Below are positions 57,998 to 64,000 of a DNA stretch of 64,000 nt, one piece after another. The stretch lies in contig CAMLBF010000004.1 in the NCBI GenBank assembly GCA_946478235.1, forward strand, positions 124,001 through 188,000, given 5' to 3'. The stretch comes from an uncultured Bartonella sp. (GTDB taxonomy: Bacteria; Pseudomonadota; Alphaproteobacteria; Rhizobiales; Rhizobiaceae). The stretch's first letter is position 1, and every line of letters begins with the position of its first letter. Under the pieces are notes generated by a model. It searched no databases and was not told the origin of the DNA. It saw only the letters and a list, made by a program, of their open reading frames with translations. The position numbers and the translations under genes were made by a program.

Positions 57998-58125
57998 ATG
58001 AGTTTGTAACTTATAAAACTATTTGTCGATATTTATTTTTGATGCCGCAATATGATGATTAACCATTTCCTCGAAAACCCAAACTGTGGTATAGGCGCAA
58101 GTAATATTGGCAGTATATTTGAAAT

Positions 58126-58162
58126 GCTGTCATCTCAGAATAAAACGGCTTGATATGACAGC
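58126..58162 (+). promoter_or_regulatory. leader hairpin before the second YdcH gene
   Basis: GCTGTCAT pairs with ATGACAGC across 21 bases. It ends directly before the AAGG ribosome binding site of the gene at 58178, so it could affect translation. Confidence 0.4.
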
Positions 58163-58177
58163 GTAAGGCGGCACAAA

Positions 58178-58381
58178 ATGTCTGAACAAGAACAGGTTGA
58201 TATAAAATTAGCAGTAGCTAAATTGAAACAAGAACATGCCGATTATGACGCTGCGATTGAAGCGATGATCAAAACAGGATGCGATCAATTGCAAATTCAG
58301 CGCATGAAAAAAAAGAAGCTGGTGTTGAAAGATCAACTACAAAAACTTGAAGACAAAATTATACCCGATATTATTGCGTAA
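58178..58381 (+). CDS. YdcH family protein (DUF465), second copy
   Basis: This 67-residue two-helix protein reads LAVAKLKQEHADYDAAIEAMIKTG, then LQIQRMKKKKLVLKDQLQKLEDKI, typical of DUF465. It is related to the divergent 57-residue protein only at the family pattern level. It lies 14 bases before purE, probably in one transcript. The function is unknown. Confidence 0.9.
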   Translation: MSEQEQVDIKLAVAKLKQEHADYDAAIEAMIKTGCDQLQIQRMKKKKLVLKDQLQKLEDKIIPDIIA

Positions 58382-58395
58382 AATAGGGGTTAGGC

Positions 58396-58893
58396 ATGGC
58401 TAAAACACTGCACGATGTTGCTATTATTATGGGAAGCCAGTCAGATTGGGAAACCATGCGACATTCGGCGGATATATTGAACGAACTTGATATCCCTTAT
58501 GAGGCAAGAATAATATCAGCTCATCGTACGCCTGATAGATTGGTTAGTTTTGCAAAGAGCGCAAAGTCCGAAGGCTTTAAAGTAATTATTGCGGGGGCTG
58601 GCGGTGCTGCCCATTTGCCAGGTATGACTGCTGCAATGACGCCGTTGCCAGTTTTGGGGGTTCCGGTACAATCACGTGCTTTATCGGGAAAGGATTCCTT
58701 ATTGTCGATAGTCCAGATGCCTGCTGGAATACCGGTTGGTACTTTGGCTATTGGTAAAGCTGGTGCTATAAATGCCGCCTTATTGGCTGCCGCAATGTTG
58801 GCTGTTCATGATCAAGCTTTGGCTGGTCGTCTAGAAAAATGGCGTGCTAAACGAACGGAAAGTGTAGCAGAATTTCCTATTGACGAGGTTTAA
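58396..58893 (+). CDS. purE: N5-carboxyaminoimidazole ribonucleotide mutase
   Basis: It shifts the carboxylate of N5-CAIR to give CAIR in purine synthesis. The 165-residue protein has [12 protein letters not shown] near 10, [12 protein letters not shown] near 38, and [28 protein letters not shown] near 65-95. It is the class I type that works with PurK, which follows immediately. Confidence 0.96.
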   Translation: MAKTLHDVAIIMGSQSDWETMRHSADILNELDIPYEARIISAHRTPDRLVSFAKSAKSEGFKVIIAGAGGAAHLPGMTAAMTPLPVLGVPVQSRALSGKDSLLSIVQMPAGIPVGTLAIGKAGAINAALLAAAMLAVHDQALAGRLEKWRAKRTESVAEFPIDEV

Positions 58894-58894
58894 A

Positions 58895-59974
58895 ATGTTG
58901 CATCTTGAGCCAGGCGATACAATTGGTTTAATTGGTGGCGGGCAACTTGCCCGTATGTTGGCAATTGCTGCTTCTCGCCTTGGATTTCATACGATTGTTC
59001 TAGAACCACAACCTGATTGTCCGGCATCACAGACAGCAAATGAACAAATTGTCGCGGCTTATGATGATGTAATGGCACTGGATAAGTTGGCCAAACGTTG
59101 CCGTGTTGTTACATACGAATTTGAAAATGTTCCAGCACAGGCTTTAGATCGATTGGCGCAGAAAACAATCATCAGCCCACAACCAGCAGCATTGGAAATA
59201 TCGCAGGATCGTTTTACCGAAAAAAGGTTTTTAAATGACAGTGGCATTAAAACCGCACCTTGGCATCTTGTCGATGATCGCCAAACATTAATCGCTGCAT
59301 TGGGGAATGTCGGCGGAAAAGGTATTTTGAAAACACGTCGACTGGGTTATGACGGTAAAGGACAAGTAAAATTAGAAGATCCTACAGAGCAGCAGATTGA
59401 TGAGGCATTGGACAATATAAAGCATGCGCCTGCAATTTTGGAAGGCTTCGTGTCGTTTACCAAAGAGATATCGGTTATTGCTGCGCGCAACTATAATGGT
59501 CAGGTCGCTTTCTATGATTGTCCAGAAAATGTCCATCGAAATGGTATATTAAGAACCTCAACTGTTCCGGCAAATATCAGTCAAGACACAAGCGACGCGG
59601 CTAAACACGCAACAAAAGTTATTCTTCATGAATTGAATTATGTTGGTGTTATAGGGGTTGAGTTTTTTGTTCTCGAAGATGGTTCTGTAATTGCAAATGA
59701 ATTGGCGCCTAGAGTTCATAATTCTGGGCACTGGACAGAAGCAGCTTGTTTGATTTCGCAATTTGAACAACATATTCGGGCAATAGCTGGTTTACCTTTA
59801 GGTAGTCCAAATCGCCATAGTGATTGTGTTATGGAAAATTTAATTGGTCATGATCTTATGCAATTGCCGGAGCTTTTAAACCAACCGGATACATTGATCC
59901 ATCTTTATGGAAAGGCAGAGGTTCGCGATGGACGCAAAATGGGGCATTATACAAAGCTTGTTCACAGGGCTTAA
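58895..59974 (+). CDS. purK: N5-carboxyaminoimidazole ribonucleotide synthase
   Basis: This ATP-grasp enzyme converts AIR, ATP and bicarbonate to N5-CAIR. The 359 residues show IGLIGGGQLARMLA near 8, VVTYEFENVP near 75, LKTRRLGYDGKGQ near 149 and EFFVLEDGSVIANELAPRVHNSGHWT near 262. The track start at 58880 overlaps purE. ATG 58895 has GAGG six bases upstream and is preferred. Confidence 0.96.
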   Translation: MLHLEPGDTIGLIGGGQLARMLAIAASRLGFHTIVLEPQPDCPASQTANEQIVAAYDDVMALDKLAKRCRVVTYEFENVPAQALDRLAQKTIISPQPAALEISQDRFTEKRFLNDSGIKTAPWHLVDDRQTLIAALGNVGGKGILKTRRLGYDGKGQVKLEDPTEQQIDEALDNIKHAPAILEGFVSFTKEISVIAARNYNGQVAFYDCPENVHRNGILRTSTVPANISQDTSDAAKHATKVILHELNYVGVIGVEFFVLEDGSVIANELAPRVHNSGHWTEAACLISQFEQHIRAIAGLPLGSPNRHSDCVMENLIGHDLMQLPELLNQPDTLIHLYGKAEVRDGRKMGHYTKLVHRA

Positions 59975-60041
59975 GATAAAATATATTGCCATCAAATTTT
60001 TCGACTAACCGTAAAAACGACAATTTTTGAATCATTTAGAG

Positions 60042-60126
60042 TTGACAAACTTATTGAGGTCAGGCTATTTGACCTACAGATTTTAAGCCTTGTTAGAAGG
60101 CTTTGTTCATTTACCCGGCGACGGGT
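60042..60126 (+). promoter_or_regulatory. rpmJ promoter and structured leader
   Basis: TTGACA and, after 17 bases, CTATTT (60042-60070) form a good housekeeping promoter. AGGTCA / TGACCT (60057-60075) overlaps it as a possible operator. Downstream lie AAGCCTT-GTTAG-AAGGCTT (60085-60103) and ACCCG-GCGA-CGGGT (60113-60126), a stem with a stable GNRA loop. The last ends 20 bases before the rpmJ ATG. The middle hairpin could act as a weak attenuator. Confidence 0.55.
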
Positions 60127-60145
60127 TATATAAACGGTGATTGAA

Positions 60146-60271
60146 ATGAAGATAAAAAATTCGCTTAAAGCGCTTAAGGCTCGTCACCGCGACAACCGTT
60201 TGGTTCGCCGCAAGGGTCGTATTTACATTATCAATAAATCCAATCCGCGCTTTAAAGCTCGGCAGGGTTGA
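60146..60271 (+). CDS. rpmJ: 50S ribosomal protein L36, cysteine-free type
   Basis: The ORF track misses this 41-residue protein. It reads [20 protein letters not shown] and ends [12 protein letters not shown], the bL36 type B pattern without zinc cysteines. GGTGATTGAA precedes the ATG. It has its own promoter and terminator, so it is a single-gene unit. Confidence 0.97.
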   Translation: MKIKNSLKALKARHRDNRLVRRKGRIYIINKSNPRFKARQG

Positions 60272-60283
60272 TCATAACAAAGT

Positions 60284-60311
60284 AAGGCTCCTTTTCAGGA
60301 GCCTTTTTTGT
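60284..60311 (+). terminator. rho-independent terminator after rpmJ
   Basis: AAGGCTCCT pairs with AGGAGCCTT around TTTC and runs into TTTTG. Confidence 0.9.
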
Positions 60312-60396
60312 TTTAGCTTTAATAAAAGCTAGTATAGCAAATGTTGCTTCATGCTAAACGTCATTCTATATTGATCAATACACCAATATTCGAGGG

Positions 60397-61098
60397 ATGA
60401 TGTTGCTTACATTGCAAAAACACATTTTTATCGTTTTTATGGCTTGTTGTTTTGCAGCTATTCCTATTGCTGGATTTGCACAAGAATTACCTAAGTTACC
60501 GCAACAAGAAGATCCTGATTCACCAGCCTTATCACCCGACGCTATGATACCCGAAAAGCCTTTAGCTGATGAGGCATTGCCTGATTTGGGTAAAGACCAA
60601 GATGCTATGCAACGCAGGCAGGCAGAACTTGATCGTTTGCTAGGTCTTTTGAAGCATACATCCAACGCAAAAGAAGCAGGAAAAATTAGCCGTCAGATAC
60701 AGGGGTTATGGGCTCAGTCTGGGAGTGATACCATTGACCTTCTTATGCAATGGGCAGAAGATGGTATAAACTCTAAAAATTATGCTCTAGCATTAGATTT
60801 TTTGGATAATGTTGTTGCTCTTAAGCCAGATTATGCAGAAGGATGGATGCGCCGCGCAGCGGTTCATATGCAATTAAATGATTTAAAGCTAGCAATGTTC
60901 GATCTACATGAAGCACTAAAGTTAGAACCAAGGAATTATAATGCATTGGCACTTGTTGGTTCAATCATGGAAATGACAGGGCGTAAAGAGTTAGCGTTAA
61001 AAGCTTATGAAGATGCTCTTGTTTACTATCCTCAAATGCGCCGTGCGCAAGAGCGCGTGGGTGAACTTCTTGATGCTGAGACAGGAAGTGCAATTTAA
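60397..61098 (+). CDS. exported tetratricopeptide repeat protein
   Basis: This 233-residue protein has a signal peptide ending GFAQ. A proline-rich acidic linker (LPKLPQQEDPDSPALSPD) follows, then three TPR-like helical pairs from about residue 125: YALALDFLDNVVALKPDYAEGWMRRAAVHMQLND, LKLAMFDLHEALKLEPRNYNALALVGSIMEMTGR, then ELALKAYEDALVYYPQM (fragments). TPR proteins of this kind scaffold envelope complexes. GAGGG lies right before the start; ATG 60400 is an alternative. In Hyphomicrobiales it often sits before the 6S RNA gene. Confidence 0.85.
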   Translation: MMLLTLQKHIFIVFMACCFAAIPIAGFAQELPKLPQQEDPDSPALSPDAMIPEKPLADEALPDLGKDQDAMQRRQAELDRLLGLLKHTSNAKEAGKISRQIQGLWAQSGSDTIDLLMQWAEDGINSKNYALALDFLDNVVALKPDYAEGWMRRAAVHMQLNDLKLAMFDLHEALKLEPRNYNALALVGSIMEMTGRKELALKAYEDALVYYPQMRRAQERVGELLDAETGSAI

Positions 61099-61149
61099 AC
61101 GTTTTCTTGTACTGGCGAAAATACTTTAATTAGCATATATTACTAATGC

Positions 61150-61312
61150 GTTCTGCGCTTCTCGACAGGAATAACTGCATCCCCGGGGCCTTATTGATCT
61201 CTAAGGGAGCCGTCCCTGATTAGGCTCGTGGGCCTTTTCATATGGCGCCCACCTACGTTGTAGGTTCCCGGGATCAAAACCTTTCCATCGGTCGCCGTGG
61301 ATCGCTCCTATT
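61150..61312 (+). ncRNA. ssrS: 6S RNA
   Basis: This is a non-coding regulator that binds sigma-70 RNA polymerase. The region between the TPR gene and the 5-formyl-THF cyclo-ligase gene holds the usual alphaproteobacterial pattern. CATCCCCGGGGCC pairs with GGTTCCCGGGATC over a long internal loop, and short GC hairpins are inside. Its position next to ygfA supports this. The ends are approximate by about 15 bases each. Confidence 0.75.
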
Positions 61313-61573
61313 TAATAGTGTGATATTAAATTAAGGTACCTTTGTTTTTTTATGGAAACTTACTTGAATTTTATCGTTTTTACATTTTGCGTCCATAGGT
61401 TGCGAACGTATTTTTCATTTTAGGGACGTGAAGTAATATCTTTTAAAACTAATGAAATATACATGATCGTAGTGATTTAAAATAAAGCGATCACATTAAA
61501 TTACTGTTTTGCGCCGGTAACAAAACGATATATCACATTGTAAAGTTCAAATTATTTCAATGAGTTTTGAGCA
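61313..61573. other. AT-rich intergenic region downstream of 6S RNA
   Basis: I see no gene in this 260-base stretch. AAGGTACCTT followed by TTTTTTT (61333-61350) may be the 3' end signal of 6S RNA. Confidence 0.4.
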
Positions 61574-62143
61574 TTGGCAACGAAAGATAAAAAATCAATA
61601 CGTTTAGAAGCGCTTTCTCGCCGAGACAGTCTTACACCGGCAGTCCGATCGATCATTGCCCAAAAAATAATAGACTATATTGATGTTTTAATAGCGCAAA
61701 TTTCAGGAAATATAATCGCAGGATTTTGGCCGATTCGCTCTGAAATTGATCCGCGGCCACTCATGAATGCATTGAGAAATAAAGGCTATTCATTGGCCTT
61801 ACCCGCGATAATTGATAAAGAAGAGATGATTTTTCGCACATTTAATGATGAAGCGGATCTCATAGAGATGGGATTTGGAACGCGTGGCCCATCTGCTCAT
61901 TGTTCTGTAGTTGAGCCATCAGCTTTATTGGTACCGCTAGTTGCTTTTGACAATTGCGGCAATAGGATTGGTTATGGAGCTGGATATTATGACAGGGCAA
62001 TACATAAAATGATTGCTCGTGGTAACAAACCTGACTTAATAGGTCTTGGCTTTGACTGTCAACAAGTTCAATCAATACCAGCAGAACCACACGATCAACC
62101 TTTAGCTATGATATTAACGGAAAGTGGTTTGCGGAATTTTTAA
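61574..62143 (+). CDS. ygfA: 5-formyltetrahydrofolate cyclo-ligase
   Basis: It converts 5-formyl-THF to 5,10-methenyl-THF with ATP. The 189-residue product has KKSIRLEALSRRDSL at the start, IIAGFWPIRSEIDPRPLM near 50, LLVPLVAFDNCGNRIGYGAGYYDRA near 118, and GLGFDCQQV near 165. The start is TTG 61574 with only a weak ribosome binding site. The family is usually next to 6S RNA. Confidence 0.93.
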   Translation: MATKDKKSIRLEALSRRDSLTPAVRSIIAQKIIDYIDVLIAQISGNIIAGFWPIRSEIDPRPLMNALRNKGYSLALPAIIDKEEMIFRTFNDEADLIEMGFGTRGPSAHCSVVEPSALLVPLVAFDNCGNRIGYGAGYYDRAIHKMIARGNKPDLIGLGFDCQQVQSIPAEPHDQPLAMILTESGLRNF

Positions 62144-62163
62144 AAATATGATTAGAACGAAAT

Positions 62164-62985
62164 ATGAGATTTTTGTTTTTAGGCGATATTGTTGGTAAAA
62201 CTGGACGCACGGCAGTTTATAATAAGCTACCGGGTCTGATAGAAGATTTGCGTTTAGATTTTGTGGTCATCAATGGTGAAAATGCAGCATCTGGTTTTGG
62301 TATTACTGAGCGGATTTATAACGAAATATTAGATGCTGGTGCAGACGTTGTTACAACAGGGAACCATGCTTTTGATCAAAAGGAAACGCTCAACTATGCA
62401 AATCATTCTGATCGGTTTTTAAGACCAGCTAATTTCCCTCGTGGAACGGCAGGTAAAGGCTCAGGAATATATATCGCTAAAAATGGTGCACGCGTACTTG
62501 TTGCAAATGTTATGGGGCGTGTTTTTATGCATCCCGATCTTGATGATCCATTCGAGGCAGCCGAGAAAATTGTTGGAGATTGTCCTTTGGGCGAACAAGC
62601 TGACGCTATAATTTTCGATTTTCATGCCGAAGCAACAAGTGAAAAACAATGTTTTGGCCATTTCTTGGATGGTCGTGCCAGTGTTGTGGTGGGAACGCAT
62701 ACCCATGTACCTACGGCAGATGCTCACATTCTTAATAATGGCACCGCCTACATGTCTGATGCTGGTATGTGCGGTGATTATGATTCGTCACTTGGAATGG
62801 ATAAGGAAGAACCACTCAATCGTTTTGTGACAAAGGTACCACGTGGGCGATATGAACCAGCCCATGGGCCAGCGACAATATGCGGATTAGCGGTCGAGAT
62901 TTCTGATCGAACGGGTTTGGCTGAAAAGGTATCGCCCTTACGTCTTGGCCCATTGTTGCAAGAAATTACGCCAGATTTTTGGTGA
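62164..62985 (+). CDS. TIGR00282 family metallophosphoesterase (YmdB-like)
   Basis: This 273-residue phosphodiesterase is related to Bacillus YmdB, which hydrolyses 2',3'-cyclic nucleotides. The metal ligands appear in FLGDIVGKTGR near 4, VINGENAASGFGI near 37, TTGNHAFDQ near 63, FDFHAEATSEK near 155 and VVGTHTHVPTADA near 177. It follows ygfA by 20 bases, likely the same operon. Confidence 0.94.
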   Translation: MRFLFLGDIVGKTGRTAVYNKLPGLIEDLRLDFVVINGENAASGFGITERIYNEILDAGADVVTTGNHAFDQKETLNYANHSDRFLRPANFPRGTAGKGSGIYIAKNGARVLVANVMGRVFMHPDLDDPFEAAEKIVGDCPLGEQADAIIFDFHAEATSEKQCFGHFLDGRASVVVGTHTHVPTADAHILNNGTAYMSDAGMCGDYDSSLGMDKEEPLNRFVTKVPRGRYEPAHGPATICGLAVEISDRTGLAEKVSPLRLGPLLQEITPDFW

Positions 62986-63116
62986 GTTTTAGCGCATCTC
63001 TTTACCTTTTAGCCAGTTTTCCGTATAAGACGTTCATTCTGATTTTTTTGAAATGCTTTCCGATAAGGGTATGCAGGTATGCGTTGCCGTTATCGAACAA
63101 CCTCGAAAGGTGAGCC

Positions 63117-63866
63117 ATGGCAGGCCATTCACAATTTAAGAACATTATGCATCGTAAAGGTCGTCAAGATGCCGTCCGTTCAAAGATGTTTTCTAAACTT
63201 GCTCGCGAAATTACTGTTGCTGCCAAGCAAGGAACACCTGATCCTGCAATGAATCCACGTTTAAGATTGGCTGTTCAAAATGCTAGAGCCCAGTCTATGC
63301 CTAAAGATAATATCGAGCGGGCTATCAAAAAAGCTTCAGGTGGAGATTCTGAGAACTATGAAGAAGTACGTTATGAAGGCTACGGCCCAGCAGGTGTAGC
63401 CGTTATTGTTGAGGCTTTAACCGATAATAGAAATCGTACGGCTTCAAATGTTCGTGCTGCATTTACAAAATCTGGTGGTGCTTTAGGTGAAACCGGTTCT
63501 GTAGGCTTTATGTTCAACCGCGTTGGTGAAATTGTCTACAAGTTAGAAGTTGGTGATGCTGACAAGGTAATGGAAGCAGCTATTGAAGCTGGTGCTGATG
63601 ATGTTCAATCTGATGATGAAGAACATGTCATTATCTGTGCTTTTGAAAATATTGGTGAAGTTTCAAAGGCATTGGAAGCATCTTTGGGTGAGGCCGAATC
63701 AGTTAAAACTGTTTGGAAGCCGACGACTGGTACACCGGTTGATCAGGAAAAAGCAGAATCTGTTTTGCGGTTGATTTCAACGCTTGAAGACGATGATGAT
63801 GTACAGAACGTTTACGCAAACTTGGAAGTAAGCGATGAAGTTCTAGCAAAGCTATCAGACGAATAG
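63117..63866 (+). CDS. YebC/PmpR family protein
   Basis: This 249-residue protein starts [18 protein letters not shown] and shows [15 protein letters not shown] and [25 protein letters not shown]. It then has [28 protein letters not shown], the family signature. YebC proteins act as DNA-binding regulators or, in newer work, as translation factors for proline-rich stretches. AAAGGTGAGCC precedes the ATG. In relatives ruvCAB follows, but the window ends before this. Confidence 0.95.
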   Translation: MAGHSQFKNIMHRKGRQDAVRSKMFSKLAREITVAAKQGTPDPAMNPRLRLAVQNARAQSMPKDNIERAIKKASGGDSENYEEVRYEGYGPAGVAVIVEALTDNRNRTASNVRAAFTKSGGALGETGSVGFMFNRVGEIVYKLEVGDADKVMEAAIEAGADDVQSDDEEHVIICAFENIGEVSKALEASLGEAESVKTVWKPTTGTPVDQEKAESVLRLISTLEDDDDVQNVYANLEVSDEVLAKLSDE

Positions 63867-63897
63867 ATTTGATATCTTTTGGGTAATTTCAGTATTT

Positions 63898-63930
63898 AAA
63901 GCCGGTTCTTATGGAACCGGCTTTTTTATT
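63898..63930 (+). terminator. rho-independent terminator after yebC
   Basis: AAAGCCGGTTC pairs with GAACCGGCTTT around TTATG and runs into TTTT. Confidence 0.92.
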
Positions 63931-64000
63931 GCCATTCATTTTTTGTTTTAATCAAAGGATATAAAAGACTGAAGCTAACTTTTATAGATATTCAGCACCA

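Overview
The window looks like a stretch of core chromosome from an AT-rich alphaproteobacterium of the order Hyphomicrobiales (Rhizobiales), probably in or near the Bartonellaceae/Brucellaceae. The reasons are the family content: a split F1-only atp operon (HAGDC), a Brucella-type Omp2/Porin_2 porin, GapR (DUF2312), TrcR (DUF1013), a CarD-rpoH neighbourhood, a SUV3-like helicase followed by an S4 protein, class I fructose-bisphosphate aldolase after pgk, a ZapA/ZauP-like pair, and an alphaproteobacterial 6S RNA next to the 5-formyl-THF cyclo-ligase gene. No rRNA gene is present, so the placement rests on gene content only. I see no insertion sequence, prophage, CRISPR array, tRNA or toxin-antitoxin pair.

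Layout. 0-3.5 kb: end of phosphate acetyltransferase, acetate kinase, a stress-type SDR reductase and, convergent to it, YggS. 3.5-7.7 kb: leuS-lptE, then fsa/talC on the minus strand. 7.8-16.7 kb: priA, two unrecognised envelope proteins, and atpHAGD-atpC, with a strong terminator-like hairpin between atpD and atpC. 17-20.2 kb: a MarR regulator with an EmrB/EmrA-type efflux pair. 20.3-26 kb: a branched-chain amino acid ABC transporter (livHMGF, a DUF6867-like membrane protein, livJ). 26.1-31 kb: a DUF883 stress protein, ispG, YigZ, a prenyl diphosphate synthase, mtgA and rpmF. 31.8-37.6 kb: SUV3-like helicase, S4 protein, ferredoxin, CarD and RpoH. 37.7-45.3 kb: a CDF transporter, an M48 lipoprotein protease, thiN, a glycine-zipper lipoprotein, Uup, GapR, an N-formylglutamate amidohydrolase and DUF1036. 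45.3-54 kb: pyk, a racemase, zapA/zauP, and the central-carbon run tkt-gap-pgk-fba. 54-64 kb: porin, TrcR, a PIG3-type quinone oxidoreductase, two divergent YdcH proteins, purE-purK, rpmJ, a TPR protein, 6S RNA, 5-FTHF cyclo-ligase, a YmdB-like phosphoesterase and YebC.

How it works together. The genes cover energy metabolism (lower glycolysis, acetate overflow, ATP synthase), amino-acid uptake, isoprenoid precursors, envelope building and several nucleoid or transcription regulators (CarD, GapR, TrcR, RpoH, 6S RNA). Two exact matches to the alphaproteobacterial general stress (EcfG/RpoE2) promoter, GGAAC-N16-CGTT, lie upstream of rpoH and of the DUF883 gene. They tie part of this window to the PhyR-NepR-EcfG response.

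No clearly new multi-gene system is visible. The most interesting untold material is in the intergenic RNA/DNA structure: nested inverted repeats at pgk-fba, thiN-lipoprotein and the rpmF leader, the atpD/atpC terminator, the rpmJ leader, candidate operators at marR and livH, and two short genes missing from the ORF track (a 57-codon YdcH protein and a 29-codon ORF with a consensus ribosome binding site). rpmJ (41 codons) is also absent from the track. All coordinates for regulatory sites were read by eye.
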